From: OPU3-GD-OMZ sp001901525
Lineage (GTDB): Bacteria; Pseudomonadota; Gammaproteobacteria; Methylococcales; Methylomonadaceae
NCBI GenBank assembly: GCA_963981505.1
Contig: CAXCEI010000013.1
Coordinates: forward strand, 1 to 39,426
DNA: 39,426 nt
Direction of reading: 5' to 3'
The position numbers and the translations under genes are program-made. Position 1 is the stretch's first letter, and each line of letters starts with the position of its first letter. Positions 7,242 to 16,344 of this stretch are shown one piece after another. Below the pieces are notes generated by a model, which was not told where the DNA came from, made no database searches, and worked only from the letters and a program-made list of their open reading frames with translations.

Positions 7242-9945
7242 AAGTAATGAAGTTAATCGATTAGTATTGGTTGATGGGTCCTCTTTTTTATTTAGAGCCT
7301 TTCATGCAGTTCCTCCGCTAAGTAATGATCAGGGTCAACCGACTAATGCGATTTACGGTGTTACAAATATGCTAAAGCGTCTATTAGCCGATGAGAAAAC
7401 ACCTTATGTCGCCGTTGTCTTCGATGCGCCAGGGAAAACATTTAGACATCAATTGTACCGTGAATATAAAGCCAATAGACCGCCTATGCCGAATGAACTT
7501 AAGGTTCAGATTGCGCCTTTATTTGAAGTTATTCGGGCAATGGGTTTGCCGCTTATTATTGAATCGGATGTAGAGGCAGATGATGTTATCGGTACGTTGA
7601 CTTATTTAGCGCAAGCACAGGGATTTCAGGTTGTTATTTCCACGGGTGATAAGGACATGGCTCAGTTGGTGAACGACCAAGTCAGTTTGGTGAATACTAT
7701 GACCAATAAGGTGATGGATATTCAGGGTGTTCAGGATAAGTTTGGTGTATTACCAGAGCAAATTATAGATTATCTGGCCTTGATGGGAGACACCGTCGAT
7801 AATATTCCGGGAGTTCCTAAAGTGGGTCCGAAAACAGCGGCAAAGTGGCTGAACGAATTTCAGACCTTAGAACAGGTTATGGCATCGGCGGAATCAATTA
7901 AAGGAAAAGTAGGTGAGAATCTACGTGCAAGTTTAGACCAGTTGCTGCTTTCTAAGACACTGACAACAATAAAATGTGATTTACAATTGTCTTATGTGAT
8001 GGATGACCTAAAGCAACAACCCTTAGATACCGGATTATTAAAGCAGTTGGTTACAGCCTTAGGGTTTGTTTCCTGGAGCAAAAAATTAGCAGAACAACCG
8101 GTGTTAAAACAAGAGCTATCTGAGCCCTTAAATGATGCGGTTGATTATGAAACGATTTACACCGAGCAGCGTTTTGATTATTGGTTAAATCAATTACAGG
8201 CGGCAACCTTGTTTTCGTTTGATACGGAAACAACGAGTTTAAATTATCTTCAGGCAGAAGTTGTGGGGGTTTCATTTGCAATTGATTCAGCACAAGCCGC
8301 TTATCTTCCTGTCGCACATAATGACCCTGATGCTCCACAACAATTATCACGGGATATTGTTTTAGCACGATTAAAACCATTACTGGAAGATTCGGAAAAA
8401 AAGAAGATTGGTCAGAATTTAAAATATGATGCCCATGTGCTCGCTAATTATGGTATTCATTTACAGGGTATTGCGCATGATACGATGTTGCAGTCTTATG
8501 TGTTGAATAGTACTGTGACGCGTCATGATATGGATTCTTTGGCGAAGTATTATTTAGGGCGGGAGACGATTCATTATGAAGATGTTGCCGGCAAAGGGGC
8601 GAAACAAATTTCATTTCAGGATGTTGCTATCAAACAAGCAGCGCCCTATGCGGCAGAAGATGCTGATGTTACGTTGCAGTTACATCAGAAACTTTGGGCA
8701 GCATTGAAACCGTTAGATGCGATGCGTCTTTTGTATGAGACTGTTGAGCGACCCTTAATTAAAGTGTTAATGCGTATTGAACGCAACGGTGTTTTATTAG
8801 ACTATTCGATGCTAAATCAACAGAGTATGGCATTAGCAAATCAAATTAGTGGGTTGGAATTACAGGCGCACGAAGAAGCCGGAAAGGTTTTTAATTTGAG
8901 TTCGCCCAAGCAAATTCAAGAAATCTTATATGACCAGTTACAATTGCCGGTGCTTAAGAAAACACCGAAGGGACAGCCATCAACGGCAGAATCAGTTTTA
9001 CAGGAGTTGGCAATAGATTTTGCATTGCCTAAAATAATTTTAGATTATCGCCAGTTAAGCAAATTAAAGTCTACATATACCGATAAATTACCCCAATTAG
9101 TGCAAGTAAAAACGGGGCGGGTACATACATCGTATCATCAAGCGGTTACGGCAACGGGGCGACTGTCGTCTACAGAGCCTAATCTTCAAAATATACCCGT
9201 ACGGAGTGATCAGGGACGCAAAATAAGGCAATCATTTATTGCACCTGATGGCTTTTGTTTAGTAGCCGCTGATTATTCTCAAATTGAATTACGTATTATG
9301 GCGCACTTGTCTGCTGATGAAGGCTTATTGGCTGCTTTTAGTGTCGGAGAAGATATTCATAAAGCGACAGCGGCGGAAGTCTTTGGTGTAGACCCGAGTC
9401 AAGTGAGCTCAGACTTAAGGCGTTCGGCTAAGGCCATTAATTTTGGATTGATTTATGGGATGTCGGCTTTTGGTTTAGCTCAGCAATTAGGTGTTTCTAG
9501 AGGTGAGGCGCAATCTTATATTGAATTATATTTTTCCCGTTATCCGGGTGTTAAAAATTATATGGATACGATTCGTGAATTAGCAGCCCAGCAAGGTTAT
9601 GTTGAAACATTATTCGGCCGTCGCTTGTATTTGCCGGAAATAAATTCACGGAATGGAACGCGTCGGCAATATGCAGAACGGACTGCAATTAATGCACCGA
9701 TGCAGGGAAGTGCTGCTGATATCATTAAAAAAGCAATGATTAACGTTGATCAATGGATAATGGAGGAACAACCGGCGGTTAAAATGATTATGCAAGTCCA
9801 CGATGAGTTAGTATTTGAAGTGCCGGAAATTTCCAGAGAAGAGAATATGAAATCCATTAAATTGTTAATGAGTACCGCCGCTCATTTGGCTATTCCATTG
9901 ATTGTTGATATGGGGTATGGCCAAAATTGGGATGAAGCGCATTAA
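7234..9945 (+). CDS. polA: DNA polymerase I
   Basis: The 903-residue product has all three activities. An N-terminal 5'-3' exonuclease covers about residues 1-290, with DGSSFLFRAFHA and the metal-binding VEADDVIGTL. The 3'-5' proofreading domain keeps the DxE acids Asp330 and Glu332 (FDTET). The polymerase domain has motif A DYSQIELR (Asp680), the O-helix RRSAKAINFGLIYG and motif C VHDE (Asp857, Glu858). It replaces RNA primers and fills repair gaps. The ATG overlaps the end of the TorD gene by eight bases, so it may be partly co-transcribed with that operon, with no strong ribosome binding site of its own. It converges on engB, an arrangement known from other gammaproteobacteria. Confidence 0.98.
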   Translation: MIESNEVNRLVLVDGSSFLFRAFHAVPPLSNDQGQPTNAIYGVTNMLKRLLADEKTPYVAVVFDAPGKTFRHQLYREYKANRPPMPNELKVQIAPLFEVIRAMGLPLIIESDVEADDVIGTLTYLAQAQGFQVVISTGDKDMAQLVNDQVSLVNTMTNKVMDIQGVQDKFGVLPEQIIDYLALMGDTVDNIPGVPKVGPKTAAKWLNEFQTLEQVMASAESIKGKVGENLRASLDQLLLSKTLTTIKCDLQLSYVMDDLKQQPLDTGLLKQLVTALGFVSWSKKLAEQPVLKQELSEPLNDAVDYETIYTEQRFDYWLNQLQAATLFSFDTETTSLNYLQAEVVGVSFAIDSAQAAYLPVAHNDPDAPQQLSRDIVLARLKPLLEDSEKKKIGQNLKYDAHVLANYGIHLQGIAHDTMLQSYVLNSTVTRHDMDSLAKYYLGRETIHYEDVAGKGAKQISFQDVAIKQAAPYAAEDADVTLQLHQKLWAALKPLDAMRLLYETVERPLIKVLMRIERNGVLLDYSMLNQQSMALANQISGLELQAHEEAGKVFNLSSPKQIQEILYDQLQLPVLKKTPKGQPSTAESVLQELAIDFALPKIILDYRQLSKLKSTYTDKLPQLVQVKTGRVHTSYHQAVTATGRLSSTEPNLQNIPVRSDQGRKIRQSFIAPDGFCLVAADYSQIELRIMAHLSADEGLLAAFSVGEDIHKATAAEVFGVDPSQVSSDLRRSAKAINFGLIYGMSAFGLAQQLGVSRGEAQSYIELYFSRYPGVKNYMDTIRELAAQQGYVETLFGRRLYLPEINSRNGTRRQYAERTAINAPMQGSAADIIKKAMINVDQWIMEEQPAVKMIMQVHDELVFEVPEISREENMKSIKLLMSTAAHLAIPLIVDMGYGQNWDEAH

Positions 9946-10012
9946 GGGTTGTATTAAAGTCTATGTTTAGTGTTCGTTGAATTGAGATTAAAGAGCGTCT
10001 AGTTATTTAGAT

Positions 10013-10627
10013 TTAGTCGGGTTCTTTTTGATTTAGTGCAAGCCAAATATCGAGTGTGTTTTGAAGCTCTTGGATGCCTGTTTTCTTTAATGATGAAAAC
10101 AGTTGAGTGGTGACGGGTGAGGCTGAGTCATGTAGTTGTTTTTCAACTTGCATCAAAATGTTTTTTGAGGCACCGTATTTCATTTTATCGCATTTATTGA
10201 GCAGTATATGTAGGGGCACTTGGCTATGTTGACACCAATGAATCATTTGCCAATCAAACTCAGTGAGGGGATGACGAATATCCATGACTAATACAATGCC
10301 GGAAAGTGATTTACGTTGTAACAAATAATTTTCCATCATTTTGTGCCAGTCTTTTTTGACCGCTAAAGGAACTTTGGCGTATCCAAAGCCCGGCAAATCA
10401 ACAAATCGATTCGTTTCAGTCAGTTGGAAGAAATTAAGCAATTGGGTACGACCCGGCGTTTTACTGATTCGGGCCAGAGATTTTTGTTGGGTCAGACTGT
10501 TAATGGTGCTGGATTTGCCGGCGTTAGAACGACCGGCAAAGGCAATTTCGCGACCGGTATCTTCAGGTGCCTGGCTGATAGAGGGTGCGCTCATTATGAA
10601 AGTGGCCTGATGGTAAATTGGGTTCAT
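10013..10627 (-). CDS. engB: Ribosome biogenesis GTP-binding protein EngB/YsxC/YihA
   Basis: This GTPase of the TrmE-Era-EngA-YihA-Septin class is needed for 50S subunit assembly. In 204 residues it shows G1 GRSNAGKS, G3 DLPGFG and G4 NKCDK, plus the family start with NPIYHQATFIMSA. The length is normal. It faces polA across 67 bases. In E. coli the small RNA spf lies in the equivalent gap, but here the gap is too short and I see no such gene. It is divergent from cytochrome c4. Confidence 0.97.
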   Translation of the reverse strand: MNPIYHQATFIMSAPSISQAPEDTGREIAFAGRSNAGKSSTINSLTQQKSLARISKTPGRTQLLNFFQLTETNRFVDLPGFGYAKVPLAVKKDWHKMMENYLLQRKSLSGIVLVMDIRHPLTEFDWQMIHWCQHSQVPLHILLNKCDKMKYGASKNILMQVEKQLHDSASPVTTQLFSSLKKTGIQELQNTLDIWLALNQKEPD

Positions 10628-10702
10628 TGTAATCTCGCTATGAGGGGTGAATTAGAGTAGACTTAAAGGGATAAGTCGTCTTCGGACCATTATTATTGAT
10701 TA

Positions 10703-10724
10703 AATGTGATAATTATCAGAAAAA
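10703..10724. promoter_or_regulatory. Candidate CRP/FNR-family operator before cytochrome c4
   Basis: TGATAATTATCA (10707-10718) is a perfect palindrome inside AAATGTGAT-N4-ATCA. The left half matches the CRP consensus AAATGTGA, and TGAT-N4-ATCA also fits the FNR core. It lies 116 bases before the cytochrome c4 start and about 80 bases before engB on the other strand. Regulation by oxygen or cAMP is inferred. No convincing -10 was found at the ideal spacing. Confidence 0.45.
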
Positions 10725-10833
10725 GGTCATGATAAAGCATTTGAAGACTCATCCAAGTAGTTAACGTGTCGTTTTTTTAAGTTTAAGAGTAAGCGCTGAG
10801 CATCAGGGCATTATTATTTATTGGGAGTAAATA

Positions 10834-11574
10834 ATGAACAATAAACTGTTCGCAGTTGGCATTATATTAGTTTTAGCTGTTTTTTCAGGAGTATCACAAG
10901 CAAAGAATGATGATGTGTCTTGTGAGGGTGTACCGTTTGATAGAAGTTGTTGGTTAAATAACTTATACCCGGGTCAGAAAAAAGCAGAGGCTTGTGCCGG
11001 TTGCCATGGGCAAGACGGTAACAGTGCGATGGCATTATTCCCAAAGCTAGCAGGTCAGCACCCTGCCTACTTGGTTAGACAATTAATGGCTTTTAAAAGT
11101 GGTGCCCGTACGGACCTGAGTATGCAATCTATTGCGTCATCTTTAAGTGATGAAGACATGCGAGATATTGCAGCTTTTTACTCTGAACAAGGCATTTCAG
11201 CTAATAGCCTGTCGGAACCAGAAGTTACAGAAGATGAAGATGATGACTGGGGCGATAGTGAAGAAGTAGCAGAAAATAGTTTATCCATCGAAGAATTGAT
11301 TGCGATGGGTCGAGATTTGTATCGTAATGGCGATGTTAAGAATAAAGTTTCAGCCTGTATTGCTTGCCATGGACCTTATGGTCAAGGAAATAAGCCAGCG
11401 GTCTTTCCAAGACTGGCATCTCAACATGCTGATTATTTGATCAAGTCGCTCAAAGATTTTAAATCGGATGTGCGTAACAATAATCCAGACAGCATGATGC
11501 ATATGATTGCTAAGAAGATGTCGGATCAAGAAATAGAAGCGGTGGCGCATTATATTTCTATGATGAAAAAGTAA
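10834..11574 (+). CDS. Di-heme cytochrome c4-type protein
   Basis: This exported electron-transfer protein has 246 residues. The signal peptide ends near residue 23 (VSQA). Heme sites are CAGCH at Cys54-His58 and CIACH at Cys175-His179. Each half has the FPKLAGQHPAYL / FPRLASQHADYL segment typical of cytochrome c4, and Met residues are available as axial ligands. It is longer than the usual c4 (about 190-210 residues) because of an extra N-terminal stretch with Cys30 and Cys39 and a strongly acidic linker at about residues 128-147. It probably passes electrons to a terminal oxidase. It precedes the resB-ccsA genes that mature c-type cytochromes and is closed by a terminator. A ribosome site GGGAGT precedes the ATG. 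Confidence 0.92.
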   Translation: MNNKLFAVGIILVLAVFSGVSQAKNDDVSCEGVPFDRSCWLNNLYPGQKKAEACAGCHGQDGNSAMALFPKLAGQHPAYLVRQLMAFKSGARTDLSMQSIASSLSDEDMRDIAAFYSEQGISANSLSEPEVTEDEDDDWGDSEEVAENSLSIEELIAMGRDLYRNGDVKNKVSACIACHGPYGQGNKPAVFPRLASQHADYLIKSLKDFKSDVRNNNPDSMMHMIAKKMSDQEIEAVAHYISMMKK

Positions 11575-11596
11575 TTTTTATATTGTCTATTAAGAG

Positions 11597-11624
11597 CGCG
11601 GGGTATTTTGTTCCGCGTTTTTTT
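11597..11624 (+). terminator. Rho-independent terminator after cytochrome c4
   Basis: CGCGGGG (11597-11603) pairs with TTCCGCG (11611-11617), five Watson-Crick and two G-U pairs, around a seven-base loop, followed by seven T. It separates cytochrome c4 from resB. Confidence 0.85.
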
Positions 11625-11638
11625 ATTAGGTATTGTTT

Positions 11639-13642
11639 ATGTCGGCTTCAGTAGACTCCTCTTTTCGCCCCCTTTCAGTGACTACATTACTTATTCGTTT
11701 TTTGGGTTCGATGAACCTTGCCATAACGCTGTTGGTCGCTGTGGCCATTGCTTCAATTATCGGCACGGTGTTACAGCAAAATCTGCCCTACCCTGATTAT
11801 ATCCTTAAATTTGGCCCTTTTTGGTTTGAGGTTTTTAAGTCGTTAGATTTATTTGATGTGTACTCCTCGGTTTGGTTTTTAGTTATTTTAGGTTTTTTAG
11901 TTATTTCTACAACGGTTTGTATCTTTCGTAATACGCCGCGTGTTTTAAAAGATATTCGTGACTATAAGGAATCAGCTCAATTAAATGCTTTGCGGAGGAT
12001 GAGTCACTGTCATGAATGGCAGTCTCATTTTAGTCGTGAAATTTGTTTAGAACGCATCAATGTTGTGGCGAGCGCAAAGGGGTATCGCCTGGTTGTTAAA
12101 AAAGAAGCAAAGCACTTAATTGTCGCGGCCAAAAAAGGCAGTGGTAGTCGTTTAGGTTATATTTTCACCCACGTTGCAATTGTGATTATTTGTATTGGTG
12201 GCTTAATTGACGGCAATGTTCCCTTAAAAATTGCAGAAATGACTGATAATATTCAGGTGGAAACGCGTAATATTCCGGCGAGTGAGGTCCCCTTGATCAG
12301 TACTTTACCGGTTGATAATTTATCATTCAGAGGTACGGTCACGATCCCTGAGGGGCAAAAAGCAAATTTAGCCTTTATAGATTTTAAAGATGGCTATCTG
12401 GTGCAACGGTTACCTTTTCTAATTGCGGTTGAAGATTTTCGTATTGACTATTATAAAACGGGTCAGCCGAAATCATTTGCAAGTGATTTGATTATTTATG
12501 ATGAGGCGTTGGATGCACCCTTGCATAAAACCATTTCGGTTAATCATCCACTGGAGTACAACGGGTATACGATTTATCAGTCGAGTTTTGGTGATGGAGG
12601 GTCAGAGCTTAGGATTAAATTATGGCCGTTAAAAGATGCAAAGCTAAGTGATGAGATTCAGGCCGTGGTCAATACCCCAGTTGCACTATCACTTGAAAAG
12701 GGTGATATGACATTGGAAATTCTAGATTTCAGGCCTATCAATGTGAACCCTGATATAACCGGTGTGAAGCAATTTAAGAATATAGGACCACGTTTTCAGT
12801 ATAAATTGAGAACAGCGACAGGTGAGGCAACTGAATTTATTAGCTATATGATGCCGGTTGAAAAGGACGGTGCAAAATATTATTTAACAGGATTGCGTCA
12901 CACCCCGGCAGAGGACTTTAGGTATTGGTATTTACCCGCAGACAGTGAAGATGGGGTGGCTCGTTTTATGCGTTTTTTAACGTTATTGGGCGATGAAGAG
13001 AAGTTAAAGGAAATAGCATTATCAACATTACCGAAACAATCGGATAATTTATTGCCGATGGCTGAAGACCAAGAACTTGTTGCACAATTTATGGTTGGTT
13101 TAGTTAAGCAATTTGTAGATGGGGGTGTTGGTCTTATTGCTGCCAAAGTGAAGGCGGTTGTTGCGCCGGATAAACAATCGGAGATCTCAGCCCTTTATGC
13201 GAAGGTTTTACATCATTTTTTGCGTAATGTTTATTGGGTTGTTTTGCAGGAGGAGGGAGTGGACCCAACGTCGGGTTTAAATGCATTTGATGAGCGATTT
13301 TATGAAGATGCAGTTGCGGCAGTGAGTATCAGTCATCAATATGATGTACCGGTTTATTTAGATTTGGTTGGTTTTGATCATAAGGAGGCTACCGGTCTAC
13401 AAGTGACACGTTCACCGGGGAAAATGTTGGTGTTTCCGGGCTGTTTGTTATTGGTCGTTGGCGTATTTTGTATGTTTTATTTACCGCAACGTCGCTTTTG
13501 GGTTATTGTGTCAGGATCTTTAGAGAATGCACAGTTGTTTTTAGCGGCGCAAGCCAGCCGGAATCCTTATGAATTTGAACAAGAATATAGTGAATTAGAA
13601 AAGGCTTTGCTTTTACAATTAGAGGTAGCAAAAACAAATTGA
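11639..13642 (+). CDS. resB: Cytochrome c biogenesis protein ResB (System II)
   Basis: This is one half of the System II heme-attachment machine in the inner membrane. Three N-terminal transmembrane segments are visible (about residues 18-42, 70-92 and 165-185), then a large periplasmic domain and a final membrane helix near residue 600 (LVFPGCLLLVVGVFCMFYLP). The length of about 667 residues suits proteobacterial ResB. I chose ATG 11639, with TAGG eight bases upstream, over the TTG two codons earlier. It is followed four bases later by ccsA, its functional partner, and then by dsbA. This set serves cytochrome c4 and other c-type cytochromes. Confidence 0.95.
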   Translation: MSASVDSSFRPLSVTTLLIRFLGSMNLAITLLVAVAIASIIGTVLQQNLPYPDYILKFGPFWFEVFKSLDLFDVYSSVWFLVILGFLVISTTVCIFRNTPRVLKDIRDYKESAQLNALRRMSHCHEWQSHFSREICLERINVVASAKGYRLVVKKEAKHLIVAAKKGSGSRLGYIFTHVAIVIICIGGLIDGNVPLKIAEMTDNIQVETRNIPASEVPLISTLPVDNLSFRGTVTIPEGQKANLAFIDFKDGYLVQRLPFLIAVEDFRIDYYKTGQPKSFASDLIIYDEALDAPLHKTISVNHPLEYNGYTIYQSSFGDGGSELRIKLWPLKDAKLSDEIQAVVNTPVALSLEKGDMTLEILDFRPINVNPDITGVKQFKNIGPRFQYKLRTATGEATEFISYMMPVEKDGAKYYLTGLRHTPAEDFRYWYLPADSEDGVARFMRFLTLLGDEEKLKEIALSTLPKQSDNLLPMAEDQELVAQFMVGLVKQFVDGGVGLIAAKVKAVVAPDKQSEISALYAKVLHHFLRNVYWVVLQEEGVDPTSGLNAFDERFYEDAVAAVSISHQYDVPVYLDLVGFDHKEATGLQVTRSPGKMLVFPGCLLLVVGVFCMFYLPQRRFWVIVSGSLENAQLFLAAQASRNPYEFEQEYSELEKALLLQLEVAKTN

Positions 13643-13646
13643 AACT

Positions 13647-14819
13647 ATGGAAAAGACAATAGATAAAGATTATAAGCCGAAGCGTTATTTCTTTCAGCGA
13701 TGCAATAGCGCCGATTGGCTGTGGGGCTCGCTTAATGTCATAGGCGTTGTTTATGCGCTCAGTCAATATCACATGTTAATGGATGGTTATGAAAAAGCCA
13801 TTATTATTTGTGCTGGATTAGCCTTAATTAGTTTTGGTTGGGTTTGGCAATCAATTAAGTTGTTTGTTGTCTGTGTCACTCTGGTTAGTCTATTTGCGGT
13901 GTCACGTTACGGTATTACGATTGATTTGGGTAAGAGTGATTTTTTTCTAAAATATATGCTGGCAAGTCAATCGGCAATTATGTGGATGAGTGCCTTGTAT
14001 GTGATGGCAACCGTTACTTATTTTTTTGATTTGTTAACCAATAAACCTTTTAGTGGCACGGTTGCAACGAGTTTAACGTGGACGGCAACAGGAATGGGTT
14101 TTATTGGTTTATTGGTTCGTTGGCGTGAATCATATTTGATAGATCATGACATAGGCCATATACCCGTCAGTAATTTATACGAGGTGTTTATACTTTTTTC
14201 GATTATTACCGCTCTTATTTATTTACGTTATGAGCAACGATATAACACCCGTTCAATGGGTGGGTTTGTTTTAACCGTTATCAGCGCGGCGGTCGCTTTT
14301 TTATTATGGTATACGGTTGAACGACAGGCGGATATTATTCAGCCATTAGTACCCGCTTTAAATAGTTATTGGATGAAGATTCATGTTCCTGCTAATTTCA
14401 TAGGCTATGGTTCTTTTTCATTGGCAGCCATGGTAGGGTTAGTTTTTTTACTGAAGGCGAAAATGGTAGTTGTTGCACCGCAGGGCTTTTTAACTAAACG
14501 CCTGCCGGAATTAATGTTATTAGATGATGTAATGTATCGTGCCATTGCATTAGGGTTTGCATTTTTTACATTAGCGACTATTTTGGGTGCGTTATGGGCC
14601 GCCGAGGCATGGGGGGGTTACTGGTCATGGGATCCGAAAGAAACGTGGGCTTTAATTGTTTGGTTGAATTACGCGGCTTGGTTACATATGCGGCTTACCA
14701 AGGGGTGGCGCGGTAATCCTATGGCCTGGTGGTCAATTGTGGGTTTCTTTGTAACATTGTTTGCTTTTTTAGGTGTAAATATGTTCCTGTCTGGGCTTCA
14801 TTCTTATGGAGGGCTTTAA
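13647..14819 (+). CDS. ccsA: Cytochrome c biogenesis protein CcsA/CcsB (heme handling)
   Basis: This polytopic inner-membrane protein of 390 residues has about eight hydrophobic segments. It contains the heme-binding tryptophan-rich WWD motif (WGGYWSWDPKETWAL) near residues 322-336. The histidines expected to hold heme lie around it, as in KIHVPANFIGYG and WLHMRL. With ResB it exports heme and ligates it to apocytochromes outside the membrane. It starts four bases after resB and ends directly at the dsbA start, so the three are one operon. The name varies in the literature (CcsA, CcsB, ResC). Confidence 0.95.
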   Translation: MEKTIDKDYKPKRYFFQRCNSADWLWGSLNVIGVVYALSQYHMLMDGYEKAIIICAGLALISFGWVWQSIKLFVVCVTLVSLFAVSRYGITIDLGKSDFFLKYMLASQSAIMWMSALYVMATVTYFFDLLTNKPFSGTVATSLTWTATGMGFIGLLVRWRESYLIDHDIGHIPVSNLYEVFILFSIITALIYLRYEQRYNTRSMGGFVLTVISAAVAFLLWYTVERQADIIQPLVPALNSYWMKIHVPANFIGYGSFSLAAMVGLVFLLKAKMVVVAPQGFLTKRLPELMLLDDVMYRAIALGFAFFTLATILGALWAAEAWGGYWSWDPKETWALIVWLNYAAWLHMRLTKGWRGNPMAWWSIVGFFVTLFAFLGVNMFLSGLHSYGGL

Positions 14820-15443
14820 ATGGTTAAATTATTTCGCGCTGTGTTGTGGCTAGTTCTAGGCTTGTCTGCGCAACTTTTGTGGGCTGAGTCGGCGGTAGAT
14901 AAAGGCTATGAGAATGTTGCACCGGTGCAACCTGTTGAATTAGCAGGAAAGGTCGAGGTTTTGGAGTTTTTTTGGTATGGCTGTCCACATTGTTTTTCTT
15001 TTGAACCGGTATTAAATGAGTGGGTAAAAAAACAAAGTGATAAGATTAATTTTGTTCGGGTACCTGCTGTTTTTAGTAAACGTTGGGGGCGTCATGCGAA
15101 GGCTTATTTTACCGCACAGGCTTTAGGTGTTTCTGAACAATTACATGCCGATTTTTTTAATGCGATTCAAATTAAAAAACAGCGCTTGGAAACAGAAGAC
15201 CAATTAGTTGAGTTTTTTGTCGCACACGGTGTAAATGAACAGGATTTTCGTAATGCATATCAGTCATTTTTAGTGGATGCAAAAATGCGTCAAGCTAAGT
15301 CAATGGGGCCACGTTATGGGGTCACCAGTGTGCCGACTATTATTATTAATGGTAAATATCGCAGTAATGCAAGTATTGCTGGGGGGCAAGCGAAGATGTT
15401 GGGCGTTATGGATCAATTAGTTGCAGAGGAATCAAAACCTTAA
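14820..15443 (+). CDS. dsbA: Thiol:disulfide interchange protein DsbA
   Basis: This periplasmic disulfide oxidase has 207 residues, with a signal peptide ending near WAES (about residue 22). The active site is CPHC (Cys55-Cys58) in the FFWYGCPHC context and the cis-proline loop is TSVPT. It introduces disulfides into exported proteins and is reoxidised by DsbB, which is not in this window. The ATG follows the ccsA stop without a gap and has a strong GGAGG upstream. Its place behind resB-ccsA fits the thiol chemistry needed when CXXCH apocytochromes are processed. Confidence 0.96.
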   Translation: MVKLFRAVLWLVLGLSAQLLWAESAVDKGYENVAPVQPVELAGKVEVLEFFWYGCPHCFSFEPVLNEWVKKQSDKINFVRVPAVFSKRWGRHAKAYFTAQALGVSEQLHADFFNAIQIKKQRLETEDQLVEFFVAHGVNEQDFRNAYQSFLVDAKMRQAKSMGPRYGVTSVPTIIINGKYRSNASIAGGQAKMLGVMDQLVAEESKP

Positions 15444-15535
15444 ATGTTTAGATTTAATGGATTACAGAAGGTAAACGCAGATGAACTGTGGTTATCAGGG
15501 TAATTTGTCTGATTAGTGTAAAATGACTTCTGTTA

Positions 15536-15564
15536 TTCAGGTGATATTTTAATTGGGTTATAAT
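15536..15564 (+). promoter_or_regulatory. Candidate promoter of the peroxiredoxin gene
   Basis: A perfect -10 TATAAT lies at 15559-15564. The -35 region 17 bases upstream (TTCAGG, 15536-15541) is poor, which could indicate an activator-dependent promoter. The leader is short and carries AAGGAGAT before the ATG. Confidence 0.5.
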
Positions 15565-15599
15565 GTTTTTGTAAAAGTTTTTTTTAAGGAGATAAGATA

Positions 15600-16205
15600 A
15601 TGAGTGTTTTAGTAGGTAAGCAAGCTCCAGATTTTACGGTTCCGGCGGTTTTAGGTGACGGTGAAATCGTTGACAGTTTCAATTTATCTGATGCTATTCA
15701 AGGTAAATATGCGGTAATTGTTTTTTATCCATTGGATTTTACTTTTGTTTGCCCATCAGAGTTGATCGCGTTGGATCATCGTATGGATGAGTTTACGAGT
15801 CGGGGCGTTGAAGTTATTGCAGTTTCAATTGATTCTCATTTTACCCATAATGCTTGGCGTAATACGCCGATAGCACAAGGTGGCATTGGACCTGTTCACT
15901 ATACGATGGCTGCTGACATGGCACACAGTATTGTTAAAGCCTATGATGTTGAAGCACAAGCGCCAGCAGTCGCTTATCGGGGTACGTTCTTGATTGATCA
16001 ATCGGGTTTAGTTCGTCATCAAGTGGTTAATGATTTGCCGTTAGGTCGTAATATGGATGAAATCATTCGTATGGTCGATGCCCTACAGTTCCACGAAGAG
16101 CACGGTGAAGTTTGTCCAGCAGGGTGGAATAAAGGCGATTCAGGTATGAATGCAAGTCCTAGTGGTGTTGCTGAATATTTGGGAAGCAACGCTGAGAATT
16201 TGTAA
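15600..16205 (+). CDS. Typical 2-Cys peroxiredoxin (AhpC/Prx1 type)
   Basis: This cytoplasmic peroxidase of 201 residues reduces hydrogen peroxide and organic peroxides. The peroxidatic Cys51 sits in the PxxxTxxC signature (PLDFTFVC), Arg127 completes the site, and the resolving Cys172 is in the EVCPAGW motif. The GGIG loop and the VAEYL tail are features of hyperoxidation-sensitive typical 2-Cys enzymes. It is a single-gene unit with its own promoter and a strong terminator. The reductant could be AhpF or thioredoxin; no ahpF is nearby, while trxA lies 3 kb away. Confidence 0.95.
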   Translation: MSVLVGKQAPDFTVPAVLGDGEIVDSFNLSDAIQGKYAVIVFYPLDFTFVCPSELIALDHRMDEFTSRGVEVIAVSIDSHFTHNAWRNTPIAQGGIGPVHYTMAADMAHSIVKAYDVEAQAPAVAYRGTFLIDQSGLVRHQVVNDLPLGRNMDEIIRMVDALQFHEEHGEVCPAGWNKGDSGMNASPSGVAEYLGSNAENL

Positions 16206-16276
16206 TAAATTTTGAATTAGTGCGAGTGGCAATATAGAACAAGTCATTTGTTATTCTGATTCTAGGTGTGAAGAGA

Positions 16277-16307
16277 GGGTATTGTGATTAGCACAGTACC
16301 CTTTTTT
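16277..16307 (+). terminator. Rho-independent terminator after the peroxiredoxin gene
   Basis: GGGTATTGTG (16277-16286) pairs with 16292-16301, nine Watson-Crick pairs and one T-G, around a five-base loop, and is followed by six T. Confidence 0.9.
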
Positions 16308-16344
16308 ATGGCATTTAAAATATTTTTTGGCGAGCATACTGTTG

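Noticed and set aside
9946..10012. Possible spf-like small RNA between polA and engB
   Set aside because: The gap is 67 bases, with no promoter, no terminator hairpin and no recognisable similarity.
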